A stretch of DNA of 64,000 nucleotides from Roseimicrobium gellanilyticum. GTDB taxonomy: Bacteria > Verrucomicrobiota > Verrucomicrobiia > Verrucomicrobiales > Verrucomicrobiaceae. The stretch spans positions 124,001 through 188,000 of the forward strand of contig NZ_QNRR01000012.1 of NCBI RefSeq assembly GCF_003315205.1, read 5' to 3'. The notes under the pieces are model-generated. The model was not told the DNA's origin. It searched no databases and saw only the letters and a program-made list of their open reading frames with translations. Shown in pieces: positions 1 through 9,223 of this stretch (the stretch's first letter is position 1; each line of letters opens with the position of its first letter). Position numbers and translations under genes: made by a program.

Positions 1-163
1 GCTGATCCAGCAGAGCACCGAACTGGATCACCCTCTCAGAGATCTTGTCCTCAGGCGGTCGTGGCAGGTCCTCGCTTACGCGAGTGTGGGCAATCAATGA
101 GGCCAGGCTTGCATCGTCCAGGCTGTCCAGCGAAGCAAGAATGAGATCGTTTTCGTCGTGCAT
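1..163 (-). CDS. hypothetical protein, N-terminal part (runs off the window)
   Basis: An unbroken minus-strand frame begins with ATG at 163 and stays open to the window edge (54 codons). It reads MHDENDLILASLDSLDDAS at its start, an acidic, leucine-rich sequence with no signal peptide. It begins about 11 bases after the stop of the sigma-like gene, so it is probably the next gene of the kinase/sigma operon. The visible part matches no family I recognise. In Verrucomicrobia and Planctomycetes the gene after such a pair is often a further signalling or scaffold protein, but that is only context. Confidence 0.5.
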   Translation of the reverse strand, partial: MHDENDLILASLDSLDDASLASLIAHTRVSEDLPRPPEDKISERVIQFGALLDQ

Positions 164-174
164 CTTGAAAAGGG

Positions 175-1167
175 TTAGGGTGTTGCGGGGGCCGAAAAGC
201 AGCCAAAATCCGGAGAGAGAGCAGCCTCGAAAGGGTGATCCATCCAAGCGGCTTGGATGATGCCCATGGTTTCCTCGATCAGCTGTCGGGCTTTCAGTCG
301 ACGATCAAGGAACCTCGCGTCGAGGCGATTTCGCAATGCGGTGATGTCAGCTTCAATCAATTGACCCTGGCCAAGCAAATACTGGATGGCACGTCTACAC
401 AGCCAATTTTTCCAGAGAGGACGAGCCTCCTCTTCAGAGATCTCCCGGAGGTCAGCCTCAAGCCAGCGCCGGGCCTTGGCTCGCTGCACGTCGATGCTGT
501 TGGGAGTGGATCGCATCTCACTTGCCAGTTCCTCCGAGCTTGTGTTGATGCTTCGGGCATGGAGGAGTCGCATGTCAACGCGCAGGCCATTATGGTTTTG
601 TTGCGCCTGTTTTTCCTTCCCTCCTTTGAGTGTCCCCGGGGCGCCAGTGGCGCGTCTGATGATGACGGCGCATAACCTCAGGCGCAGCACCTCCTTCCGC
701 TCGGTGTCTTCCCGAGGATCGTCCCAAGGCGTCACATCAAGCAAAGTAAGTGACTTGTCCGGAGCAAATGGAGCGTCCAGGGGGAGATTCCTGTGGGCAT
801 CCTCAAGCCGACGCTTCACAAAATCGCGAGCCTTGTTGGAAATGTAGCCGCTCAGGTAAGGAGCAAAGCGACGTCGGTTGCCCTGTTCGTCGCACGGACA
901 GAAGTCCGTTACCACCTTGCGCATCAGCTCGTCCTGCTTTTTGTCGTGGTAGAGAAGCTGTACCAGCATCCACTGGGCGAAATCTTCCACCCAATCTGGC
1001 TGCATTCCCGTCGTGCCGCTCCCCACCACGACGATCAGGGGCCGGTAGAGGGCGCAGAAAGTCGCCCGAGCGTTCTTGATGCGCTCTTCCTTGGGCAGGT
1101 CAGTACCGTCGTCCGGCACTGCGGTGCCGAGGGCGCGCAACATGGTATAGCTGGTGACAGGCTTCAC
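175..1167 (-). CDS. sigma-70-like transcription factor (ECF/SigZ-type, divergent)
   Basis: A 330-residue cytoplasmic protein. The stretch around residues 60-125 (WVEDFAQWMLVQ, then FAPYLSGYISNKARDFVKRR) has the pattern of sigma region 2, where an F-x-x-Y-L segment leads into a basic helix. The stretch around residues 210-245 (NTSSEELASEMRSTPNSIDVQ) looks like the region 4 helix-turn-helix. It is longer than a typical ECF factor, with an extra basic C-terminal part. It lies 137 bases after the WD-repeat Ser/Thr kinase on the same strand. Kinase/sigma pairs of this kind are common in Planctomycetes and Verrucomicrobia, so the kinase may act on this factor. The start at 1167 is uncertain; a second ATG lies 24 bases inside. 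The family call is moderately sure and the promoter target is unknown. Confidence 0.6.
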   Translation of the reverse strand: MKPVTSYTMLRALGTAVPDDGTDLPKEERIKNARATFCALYRPLIVVVGSGTTGMQPDWVEDFAQWMLVQLLYHDKKQDELMRKVVTDFCPCDEQGNRRRFAPYLSGYISNKARDFVKRRLEDAHRNLPLDAPFAPDKSLTLLDVTPWDDPREDTERKEVLRLRLCAVIIRRATGAPGTLKGGKEKQAQQNHNGLRVDMRLLHARSINTSSEELASEMRSTPNSIDVQRAKARRWLEADLREISEEEARPLWKNWLCRRAIQYLLGQGQLIEADITALRNRLDARFLDRRLKARQLIEETMGIIQAAWMDHPFEAALSPDFGCFSAPATP

Positions 1168-1304
1168 GGGATGACTGGGGTAAGAGACGGGAGGGTTCAG
1201 ATGTAATTGGCACGCCTTCCGGAGACCTTAACGGATTTCTCTGTCATTCTTGAAGATCCTCCGACGTGGTAGCATGAGCGGGGAAACTTTTGAGGGTTCC
1301 ACAC

Positions 1305-4300
1305 CTAGGGTGCGCCAAGAAATGGATTCGATTTTCGCTCAGCAGGAGCCGAGAGCAGCCACTGCGCCACGCGCAGGTAAACATTGGAATCGTCATGTGT
1401 CGCCGTGAGTGCCGCCCGGGCCTGGGCAAGTGTTTCCCCTTGATCATGGAATTCCACGGCAATGTTCCCTTTCATTTTAAGCCCAAGAACTGCGTGCACT
1501 GTAGTGATGAAGGCATCGGGGACTGCCTCGGAGCCTGGCGGAGCCAGGGGCCAGGTATGGATGCTGCCATCCACACCGCCGACTGTTATCCCCTCACGGG
1601 TCACCTGCGGGGGCAGCGCCGCGATGCCGTGTTCCCTCAGCCAGACAAGGGCAAGCGGCAGGCCGGAGGCAAGGTGCGCCAGTTCCAGGTGCGCGCCTGA
1701 GTGCTCCACTGAAGAGACGGCGAGCACGAGCGTGCCATCGGCGGACACCTGAGCCTGATGCAATCCCGCATCCTGACTGGCATAGCTGGAAACCTTGTCG
1801 GGATCCTCCCAAGGCTCCGAGTTCCGCCGATAATACGCAGATTCCACGAGACTTGGAATAGCCCAGGAGCGAATCCTGGTGTCATTGGAACTCACCAGCG
1901 TCCGCTGGTCGTCGCTCACTTGAATCTTGCCCAGGTCTTCGACGGATTCGACCATGCCTCGCACCTGACCTGTCTTCACGTCCAGAAGGAGAAGACGCTG
2001 CGCTCCCTCGTCCGAGTGAATGATAACGAGAGACTCCTGGGGCACGAAAGCCACGTGGGACAGTGCAGCCCCTTTGAAGATCTGGCTCCACAGGATCTTT
2101 CCCGTGGCGCAATCGAACAATTCAGCAAGCCCATCCTCTCTCAAACGAAGCAGCGTCGAACCGTCGGGAGACAGCGCCATGTCCTGTAAATAACTTACAG
2201 ATTCTTTGAGTGGATGCCGCGTATTCTCCCATTGCTTGGCAAGAACTGGCTCGTTTTTTCCGAAACGCCAGAGTCCCACGCGAATAGGGTCCGAGTCTGG
2301 ATCCGTATTCTGCAGGTGTGCCAGAATCCAGCCGTCGGAGTTCATGCGGATAAAGTCATTCTCGCCCCATCGTAGGTCGTAGCTCTTGGGGATCGCGGGT
2401 GGAGCCACTGCATATTGTGTGCGTTCTTCGTTCAGGATATAAGTTGTTTTTCCGGCCAGCAGTCTGCTTCCGGTCAAATCCGATTGAAGCCCTCCCCTTG
2501 CTTGTGGAGGCAGGATGATTGAGGCGCGAGACAATGGATTGGCATTCCACACCGCCCACATGGCTGCTTTCTCGCTCCGGCTATCCTGCTGCAGATTTTC
2601 TGAGGCAAAGATTCTCCCGCCGTCACCACTGAATACGATGCTGGCGCCTGGGTTCAAAGACGGGGTCTTGACCAAAGGTGTCCGGCCAGGGAGGGCAGAG
2701 GCGCTCTCCTTCGTCCACACGGCTGCGTAGCCTTCCTGGCACAGGACCACGAAGTGCCTGTTGTCGGGGCAGGCCTTCACTGAAGCAATCCGCCCTCCCG
2801 GATCGAGCTTCCGTGGGGTGGGATGCCACTCCACTCCTGTGGCGCCTGTGCCAGGCCCATTTCCCGACGTTGAGCCGCTGCTGTCTTCATCCGACGGCGG
2901 TCTTTTTTTCCATCCGGCATTGATAAGTTCCTGGGGCCGGTCCCCAAAGTCCCAGAGAAAGAGCCGTCCCTGCCGGTTCCAGGTCAGTATGGATTCTTCA
3001 GGGCCGAAGGCCCATTCTGTCGAACCGGTGAGATCGAGATCGACAGTTTCCGTCTCGATCAAAGGCCTGCCCTTCAGACGCTTCCAGATCCAGAGACCGC
3101 CCGCAGTGTCCAGTGCGGCGAAACGCTGGGTAGGAGCATGATAGCGAATGTCTGCAAGCCCGTCCCTAAACACCGCTGCACTTGGAACGGCGGTAGTAGC
3201 AACAGCCTTGCCACTCTCCAGATGCAGGAGGTCGACCTGCTCACCCTGGACCGCCAGCAGATGCTGGTTGTCCGAGGCAAAGCAAAGATGGGTGGAAGGT
3301 TCGAAACTGACCCTGGGCTTCTTCTCTCCCAGTCGAAACAAGGCCCAATGCACCGGCTCCCCGGAGGTAGCGGGAGTTTCATGGCCCTTGCCAAAAATCC
3401 TCCCTAGCTTCGAGCCGAAGGTGGCAGGCTCTTCACTGTGCCAGCCCCCCTGCCTTTGCAACTGCCACGTCTGATCTGGGGAGTGGGTGTGCAGCGGGTA
3501 GACACTCACGTCCGCCATGTTCCTGTCAGCGATACCGGAGTCTTCCTGAGAGACTGTCTTCGCTAGATTCTCACTCAGGTCCAACAGCGGATATCGCCGG
3601 CTTTCGACATAGTTACCCTCATCGTAAACCAACACCAGCATGCTTCCCTGCTTTTCCTGTGGCTTCAACACGACTTGAGGTCCTACGCGAAAATCCCGGC
3701 GTCGGGCAGGTGACTTTGAAGTATCCCAATAACTGACCAAGGTGAATCCATCCGCTCCATCCCCACCACTACCGACAGAAATCAAAGTGTTATTGTCGCC
3801 TAAAAAAAACGGATGGCCGAAACCGTACTCCGTTCTCAACTCTTCCCGAGTGCTGCCATCGGGAAGCGATATCAATAGCCCGCGACTACCGTGGAAAACC
3901 AAAGCTTTCCGGCCGTTATCGGTGAAAATGATGTCGCTCTCACCAGCCGGTACAGCGACACGTGTACTCAATGGTGCGGGAGGCGTCTGATACACCAAAT
4001 GGTTGAGCAACGCCGCCCGCGCCTCCGACTGGGCAGGATCAAGACGCAATGCCTCCACGAGGGACAATACGGCGTGACGCTCCTGACCATCCAAAAACTG
4101 CCGTGCCGCATTGGCGATATGCAGGCGGACCTGTTGATGCAGCAGCTTTGTGCTTTGTTCTTTGGCTCGCCCGGCATTGGCATCGGCCTCTAATCTGGCT
4201 TTCTCAGCTGCTCTTTCTTGGGTAGACGCCTCCACAGCGTAAATTCTAGCCGTCTCTGCCGCTTTTTTGGCCCGTCGCTCAGCGGCTCGGGCTTCCATGA

Positions 4301-5741
4301 GGGCGTTTTCTTTCTCTTTGGCTTCAATCTCGAGATTATCGACTGCGGTTCGCATGGCCGCTGTGGCCTTATCTGCGTTATCCTTGGATGAAAGCGCCTT
4401 CCTTTCTGATTCCCGGGAGCTTGACAGGAAATAGAGACTGGCACCCAGACCTACAACGAGGGCCATGAGGGCTATCCCCGCGGCAATGGCCACCACACGA
4501 TGGCGCTGGGCCAGCTTCCGCAGGGGATAGAAAAGGCCCGGATGATCGGGAACCGGGCGCCCTTCCAGGAAGTCCGTGAGACTGCGTGCGAGTTGGTCTG
4601 GCCTGGCATATCGCTCGCTTTTAGAACCCGCAGTGTCTGCTTTCCCCTCTTCAGGCACGTCGCCTAGCAAGCAGCGGCGGACAATCCAATCCAGGTCACT
4701 TCTGAGCAAGCGGGCCAGTTCCTGGGGAGTCGTGCCCCGCCGTTCGGCCACCACCTTCTGCTGACTTTCTGTGAGGCGTTCAAAAAGGGCGCCCGGCCGT
4801 GGGGGGTCATTTTCCTCCAGCACCTTGCCCACGGACTTGTTATGCTTTCTTATCGCCAGCAATTCATTTTCTTCATGCGGCAGCCGCCCGATGAGCAGCG
4901 AGCAGAGTATGCACCCCAGGGCATAGACATCCGTCGCAGGCGTGGTCAGCTTCGAGAGATGTTGCTCGGGGGCCATGTGGGTGTAAGTGCCAGGACTCAC
5001 AAACTGGTCCCGGGTCAGCCCCGGTCCTTCCGTCATGCGAGCAATGCCAAAGTCGATCAGCTTTGGCTCCGGATCCTGATGCACATCGGAAACCAGAATA
5101 TTCTCGGGCTTCAAATCCCGATGGGTGATTCTGGCCACGGCATGCAGGTAGCTAACGGAGGCACAGACCTTGATGAAGAGACGAATCCTTTCCTGAACCG
5201 TGAGGCCGAACAGGTCCGCATACTCGGTGATCGTCACGCTGCGTCTGTGTGTGGGCGCATGCGCCGTTCCACTTGCGGAGGTATCCACGACTCGGCGGCA
5301 TTCAACCAATTCCATCGAGATAAAGGGGTGCCCATCTCCGCCTTTGTAGCGCTCAAAGACGCCGTGATCGTGCAGGGTGGCGATATTGGGGTGATTCAGC
5401 CGGGCGTGTTGAAGACACTCGTGCTGGAAACGCGAAATCAAATCCGGCGTCACCACCTTCATGAACTTCACGGCACGCAGCATGGTAGATTCTGCCCGGG
5501 CTTCGCCAGCTACTCCCTGTGGTAGGGCCGTACCCTCAGGCAGCTTTTCAGCACGCCACACTTCGCCCATTCCTCCGGCACCGATGAGATTGATGAGGCG
5601 GTGCCGTGCGACCACATCACCAGGGCGCCACTCCGTGGTATGCCTAGCATGGTCATGCTTGCAGTTAGGGCAAACCTGATCCGTCCATTTCTCATCGACG
5701 GGGTACTGGCAGCAGAAGCATGTGGCGAGAGCAGTACCCAT
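1305..5741 (-). CDS. membrane-anchored Ser/Thr protein kinase with C-terminal beta-propeller
   Basis: About 1478 residues. A zinc-ribbon-like N-terminus (CFCCQYPVDEKW, then CPNCKHDH) precedes a Hanks-type kinase domain: glycine loop GAGGMGEVW, invariant lysine in AVKFMK, catalytic loop ITHRDLKPENIL, LIDFGIA and MAPEQ. All key residues are present, so it should be active. Next come one transmembrane helix (AIAAGIALMALVVGLG), a charged Ala/Glu/Lys-rich coiled coil, and some 900 residues of WD40/PQQ-like repeats, probably a beta-propeller on the far side of the membrane. I place the start at 5741 (MGTALATCF), because the 35 codons upstream are Arg/Pro/His-rich and unlike protein. It is first in an operon with the sigma-like factor. 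The stimulus is unknown; the propeller probably senses or scaffolds. Confidence 0.9.
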   Translation of the reverse strand: MGTALATCFCCQYPVDEKWTDQVCPNCKHDHARHTTEWRPGDVVARHRLINLIGAGGMGEVWRAEKLPEGTALPQGVAGEARAESTMLRAVKFMKVVTPDLISRFQHECLQHARLNHPNIATLHDHGVFERYKGGDGHPFISMELVECRRVVDTSASGTAHAPTHRRSVTITEYADLFGLTVQERIRLFIKVCASVSYLHAVARITHRDLKPENILVSDVHQDPEPKLIDFGIARMTEGPGLTRDQFVSPGTYTHMAPEQHLSKLTTPATDVYALGCILCSLLIGRLPHEENELLAIRKHNKSVGKVLEENDPPRPGALFERLTESQQKVVAERRGTTPQELARLLRSDLDWIVRRCLLGDVPEEGKADTAGSKSERYARPDQLARSLTDFLEGRPVPDHPGLFYPLRKLAQRHRVVAIAAGIALMALVVGLGASLYFLSSSRESERKALSSKDNADKATAAMRTAVDNLEIEAKEKENALMEARAAERRAKKAAETARIYAVEASTQERAAEKARLEADANAGRAKEQSTKLLHQQVRLHIANAARQFLDGQERHAVLSLVEALRLDPAQSEARAALLNHLVYQTPPAPLSTRVAVPAGESDIIFTDNGRKALVFHGSRGLLISLPDGSTREELRTEYGFGHPFFLGDNNTLISVGSGGDGADGFTLVSYWDTSKSPARRRDFRVGPQVVLKPQEKQGSMLVLVYDEGNYVESRRYPLLDLSENLAKTVSQEDSGIADRNMADVSVYPLHTHSPDQTWQLQRQGGWHSEEPATFGSKLGRIFGKGHETPATSGEPVHWALFRLGEKKPRVSFEPSTHLCFASDNQHLLAVQGEQVDLLHLESGKAVATTAVPSAAVFRDGLADIRYHAPTQRFAALDTAGGLWIWKRLKGRPLIETETVDLDLTGSTEWAFGPEESILTWNRQGRLFLWDFGDRPQELINAGWKKRPPSDEDSSGSTSGNGPGTGATGVEWHPTPRKLDPGGRIASVKACPDNRHFVVLCQEGYAAVWTKESASALPGRTPLVKTPSLNPGASIVFSGDGGRIFASENLQQDSRSEKAAMWAVWNANPLSRASIILPPQARGGLQSDLTGSRLLAGKTTYILNEERTQYAVAPPAIPKSYDLRWGENDFIRMNSDGWILAHLQNTDPDSDPIRVGLWRFGKNEPVLAKQWENTRHPLKESVSYLQDMALSPDGSTLLRLREDGLAELFDCATGKILWSQIFKGAALSHVAFVPQESLVIIHSDEGAQRLLLLDVKTGQVRGMVESVEDLGKIQVSDDQRTLVSSNDTRIRSWAIPSLVESAYYRRNSEPWEDPDKVSSYASQDAGLHQAQVSADGTLVLAVSSVEHSGAHLELAHLASGLPLALVWLREHGIAALPPQVTREGITVGGVDGSIHTWPLAPPGSEAVPDAFITTVHAVLGLKMKGNIAVEFHDQGETLAQARAALTATHDDSNVYLRVAQWLLSAPAERKSNPFLGAP

Positions 5742-5867
5742 AGCAGCAGGTAGGAGGATGGGGAGGTGCAGGTGAAGCCGTCTGGCAGGAGGGGCGGCGC
5801 TGGCGTTGCCTCTTATTGCATGCCACCGTCGCCCACCACGAGTCAATCGTAAAAGTCCCTCTCTTTT

Positions 5868-6596
5868 TCACCGGCTGGTGGAGGAGCTCCACTGGGTTGA
5901 TTCGCGTTCAAAATAGCCGCTGCCATCGGGCACCTCATAGGAGCCCCTGGTGCGCGAGCCCCTGCCTCGCCCGGCGTCGAAGGACCAGTTCTCCGTCTTG
6001 AAGCCCTTTCCGGAGGAGACAGTCGGTGGAGTTTCCTGCCACTCCGGGGAGGCATCCTCCAAGCGATAGGTGGGTGGAAAAACACCCAAATCCGCCAGGG
6101 CGCCCATCTTGTAGACACGGCCTTCCACGGTCAACCGGCTGGGGAAGGACTTGGCTGGCCCCACCGGGATGAGGAATGGTCCGCGAAGTTCATAACGCCA
6201 GCCTTCAAGCACCACGGTGTTGTTTTTTGCCTGGATCTGGGGTGCGGCAGATTTGGATACCCGGGCTTTCGACTGACTAGGAGGAGTAGCAGGCGACGCT
6301 GCCGCAGGAGGAATGGATGGGACCACGTTCACCTGTGGCACAGTTGCTGGAACGTCCGTCGCCGGGACCTCGGGGGGTGCCGGGGGAACCGTGTGCTGGT
6401 CGGGTGTGGGCGTGGCTTGGGGAGCGGTGACGCTGGCGGGCGCCACGGAGGATGCCGGTGCCGGTGCCGGTGCCGGTGCCGGTGCCGGTGCTGGAGGGGG
6501 CACGGGCGCCGCGGTGCCGGCGGCGCCATATACCACAAGGGAGGCGACACAAAGTGTGGCAAAGATGGAGGCTTTGAAGGCAAAGGTGGTTTGCAT
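5868..6596 (-). CDS. exported proline/alanine-rich hypothetical protein
   Basis: A 242-residue protein with a clear N-terminal signal sequence (MQTTFAFKASIFATLCVASL, then an AAG-rich region). A long Pro/Ala low-complexity linker (residues about 30-110) follows, carrying an Ala-Pro dipeptide run encoded by a hexanucleotide repeat. The conserved-looking domain is C-terminal, from about residue 120, with NTVVLEGWRYELRGPFLIP and later GYFERESTQW. I do not recognise the domain. The architecture suggests a periplasmic or surface domain on a flexible stalk. It lies 126 bases upstream of the kinase gene on the same strand, so it may be co-transcribed, but no link is proven. Confidence 0.65.
   Translation of the reverse strand: MQTTFAFKASIFATLCVASLVVYGAAGTAAPVPPPAPAPAPAPAPAPASSVAPASVTAPQATPTPDQHTVPPAPPEVPATDVPATVPQVNVVPSIPPAAASPATPPSQSKARVSKSAAPQIQAKNNTVVLEGWRYELRGPFLIPVGPAKSFPSRLTVEGRVYKMGALADLGVFPPTYRLEDASPEWQETPPTVSSGKGFKTENWSFDAGRGRGSRTRGSYEVPDGSGYFERESTQWSSSTSR
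6455..6490. repeat. hexanucleotide tandem repeat, six CCGGTG units
   Basis: Six perfect copies of CCGGTG lie inside the exported Pro/Ala-rich gene and encode alternating Ala and Pro on the minus strand. Because the unit is two codons, slippage would change linker length without breaking the frame. Confidence 0.85.
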
Positions 6597-6703
6597 GGCG
6601 GGAGAAAATTCGTGTTTTGTTCAGGGCGTCGTGGTGGCGCCGATTCGCCGTGGGATGCGGCAGGGGCGGTGCCACCATGGCAGAGGACACGGGGAGATGT
6701 GGA

Positions 6704-7486
6704 TCAGCGATCGAGCTCCAGGGTGAGATTCACATCCGTCATGAGATTGAAGAGGGATCTGTGCTCGTCGTTGATCCAGCCAGAGCCTTCTTCGCGCAGG
6801 GTGCGCTCCGCACGCTCCAGACGATTGCGGAAGCTGTGATCCAGCTTCACCCCCGGCATGCGGAGATGAAGATCCAATGCCTCATCATGGAGCGAATGAA
6901 CCTCCGTGAGGGCGGAGTGCACAGCGGGGCTGAAGCGCCCGCCACGGCTCTCCAACTTTGTGACCTGCTTGTCCAGATCGCGCATCTTATGGAGGAACCC
7001 GCAACTCTGCGCCTCACCAGTCAGGTGATTGATGGACTGCATCTGGAACTCACTTCCCTGCTCTCGCATGCGGCTGAGGGACTCGCTGAAAGAGCGACCG
7101 TACGGTGTGTCCGAGCTTTCCTGCTGCAGGCTGGATGCGTCCCGCTCGAACTGGCGCCACTCCTGGAAGAAGGAACGGCTGTCCTCGGGCGAAGCGAACC
7201 CACCACACTGTTCCACGCGGGTGGCGCGGTCCCGAAGATGTTCATAGTTTTCCGTAAGACGGGAGTGGCTGCCGCCACGTCCGGAACGGTGCTCTTCCTG
7301 GCGGAAGTGGTTGTCGAACTCATGCAGGCTCTGAAAAAACTCCTGTCCGGGGGTGCGGATGGAATTTTGCTCGGTGTACTCAGAGCGCTGCTCCGAGGTG
7401 TGCATCCGGTAGGATTCCGCATGAAGCGGCGCGACCAGGGCGCTGAGGCCGACGAGAAGAATGGCAAGATGAGATGACGTATTCAT
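6704..7486 (-). CDS. exported helical hypothetical protein
   Basis: About 260 residues. ATG at 7486 gives a good signal peptide (MNTSSHLAILLVGLSALVAP, cleavage probably after LHA). An upstream TTG at 7519 would add 11 residues and spoil it. The mature part is very polar, rich in Glu, Arg, Ser and His, with heptad-like helices such as NRLERAERTLREEG and LHKMRDLDKQVTKLE. I recognise no domain. It is probably a soluble periplasmic helical protein, in a run of exported lineage-specific genes on the minus strand. Confidence 0.6.
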   Translation of the reverse strand: MNTSSHLAILLVGLSALVAPLHAESYRMHTSEQRSEYTEQNSIRTPGQEFFQSLHEFDNHFRQEEHRSGRGGSHSRLTENYEHLRDRATRVEQCGGFASPEDSRSFFQEWRQFERDASSLQQESSDTPYGRSFSESLSRMREQGSEFQMQSINHLTGEAQSCGFLHKMRDLDKQVTKLESRGGRFSPAVHSALTEVHSLHDEALDLHLRMPGVKLDHSFRNRLERAERTLREEGSGWINDEHRSLFNLMTDVNLTLELDR

Positions 7487-7625
7487 GGAGATGGCGGAGA
7501 TAATGAGTTTGGAATTCAAGAGGGATAATTAAAGGTAAGAGACAACGTTGAAGAAGGCGTTGGTGAGGCACAAGAGCCCGTGGCCGCGCATCTAAAGGCT
7601 GCGACGCGCCACAGGTGAAGTTGCT

Positions 7626-7952
7626 TTAGTAGCCAAAGTGGTTCACGCGGAGAATGTCCTCGCTTTCCTCCACCACCCTGCGTTTACGGGAAATGCGCTC
7701 CTCCGAATATTCGTGGGGCATCGTGTCGGGCCGAACGTAAATCTCTTCGTAGTACGGGAGAGGGGCGGGCCCACACGGGGGCGGAACGGGCAACCAGGGA
7801 CGAGGAGGGATCATGAACCCCGAGTGGCAGCCCCCCGGAGGGAGTACCTGAGCGTACGGAGGCGGAACGCACGGGGAAGGATGGCAGACCCACTGCGCGC
7901 TGGCGGTGGAGGCGAGGCCGAGGACGGCAACAAGGGAATAAACCAGTTTCAT
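7626..7952 (-). CDS. small exported proline-rich protein
   Basis: About 108 residues. ATG at 7952 gives the signal peptide MKLVYSLVAVLGLASTASA followed by QWVCHPSPCVPPP. The mature chain is Pro/Cys/Tyr-rich and ends in a charged segment (SEERISRKRRVVEESEDILR) before NHFGY. Upstream codons in the same frame are longer but not protein-like, so I prefer the short form. No family recognised. The two Cys in the CHPSPC segment could form a disulphide or bind metal. Confidence 0.55.
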   Translation of the reverse strand: MKLVYSLVAVLGLASTASAQWVCHPSPCVPPPYAQVLPPGGCHSGFMIPPRPWLPVPPPCGPAPLPYYEEIYVRPDTMPHEYSEERISRKRRVVEESEDILRVNHFGY

Positions 7953-8191
7953 GTTATCGAGGATGTTGTAAGACATGAGGCGCGCTTCCGAAGTGCCGCA
8001 TGCTCCAGTGCTGGTCGCCTTACGAGGGGCCTTGCGGCTCATCGCTTGGTTCAGAACCTGGGTGCGGGAGAAGGGAAATGTGTTGCTCACAACCTTTCTT
8101 GGCTCCCGTTTCTCCGACCTGAACAAGATCTCGAAAAATTCTGCAAAATACACCACCTCAGAGCGATGTCCGCTTGCACTTGAGAAGACGA

Positions 8192-9208
8192 ATGGCTTCA
8201 ACTACAGCATCCATGCGCGCCCTTATCGTGAAAACCAGCAAGTTCTTGAGCCGTGTGCTGAGACATAGACCCGAAGATATTGGCTTGGAGCTTGATGGGA
8301 CCGGCTGGGCCGACGTGGATGAATTGATCACTTGCGCATCACTTCGCGGCAACGATCTGAGCCGGGATCTTCTCGCGAGAGTGGTTGCCGAAGACGACAA
8401 GCGTCGTTTTGCCCTGAGTGACGACGGATCGAAAATCCGGGCTGTGCAGGGGCACTCGGTTGCCATTGATTTGGGTTTGAGCCACACTCAGCCACCGAAC
8501 TTGCTGTATCATGGAACAGCCACGCATAGAATCGCCTCGATTCGTGCGGAAGGATTGCGCCCTGGTTCACGCCGGCATGTGCACCTTTCCAACGATGAGG
8601 CGGCAGCTGTGGAAGTAGGAAAGCGGCATGGAGAGCCGGTCGCGCTGACTGTCCGCTCAGCAGAAATGGCAGCCAAGGGTCATTTGTTCTTCCGGTCTGA
8701 CAATGGCGTGTGGTTGACTGACGCGGTCCCGCCTGGATTCATCGAGATTCCCACAGCAGCTACTGAGTCGATAGACGTGATTCCAGAATTGCAATCCTGT
8801 GGCTTTCTCGTTTTCCGCCGGACGCCCCAGCTTGCCTTCTTGCTCATGCGACATGCAGATCGTTACGATTTACCCAAAGGCCACCGCGTTGATGGGGAGT
8901 CTGAACTGCAATGCGCCCTGCGCGAACTCAGAGAAGAAACAGGACTGACACCGAATTGTGTGGAACTTTTGGAAGGGTTCCGGCACGACTCGACATATTA
9001 CCCTCGGTATCGTAGGCTGGGCGGCAAACGAGTTAAGAAGACCGTTTCCATCTTTCTGGGGTGGCTCGCGGATGATCCCGCAATTTCGATCACCGAACAT
9101 GCTGGTTACGAATGGATTCCTTGGCATCCGCCCCACAAGACAAGTAGTGAAACCATTGATTCCCTCCTAGTGGAAGTGGAACATTTGTTTCGATCGATGA
9201 ATGTGTAA
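8192..9208 (+). CDS. RNA 2'-phosphotransferase (Tpt1/KptA) fused to a Nudix hydrolase
   Basis: About 338 residues in two domains. Residues 12-185 are Tpt1/KptA-like: SKFLSRVLRHRPEDIGL, LLYHGTATHRIASIRAEGL and KGHLFFRSDNGVWL carry the conserved Arg, His and Arg residues of the NAD-dependent 2'-phosphotransferase, which moves an internal RNA 2'-phosphate onto NAD. Residues about 200-335 are a Nudix hydrolase with a perfect Nudix box, G-x5-E-x7-REL-x-EE-x-GL, starting at GHRVDGE. The start at 8192 has GAGAAG upstream; a TTG six codons earlier is less likely. The gene stands alone between oppositely oriented and hypothetical genes. The Nudix half might act on the nucleotide product (ADP-ribose 1'',2''-cyclic phosphate in the known reaction) or on an RNA cap, but this is inference. 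Confidence 0.85.
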   Translation: MASTTASMRALIVKTSKFLSRVLRHRPEDIGLELDGTGWADVDELITCASLRGNDLSRDLLARVVAEDDKRRFALSDDGSKIRAVQGHSVAIDLGLSHTQPPNLLYHGTATHRIASIRAEGLRPGSRRHVHLSNDEAAAVEVGKRHGEPVALTVRSAEMAAKGHLFFRSDNGVWLTDAVPPGFIEIPTAATESIDVIPELQSCGFLVFRRTPQLAFLLMRHADRYDLPKGHRVDGESELQCALRELREETGLTPNCVELLEGFRHDSTYYPRYRRLGGKRVKKTVSIFLGWLADDPAISITEHAGYEWIPWHPPHKTSSETIDSLLVEVEHLFRSMNV

Positions 9209-9223
9209 TGAATCCGATGTCGC

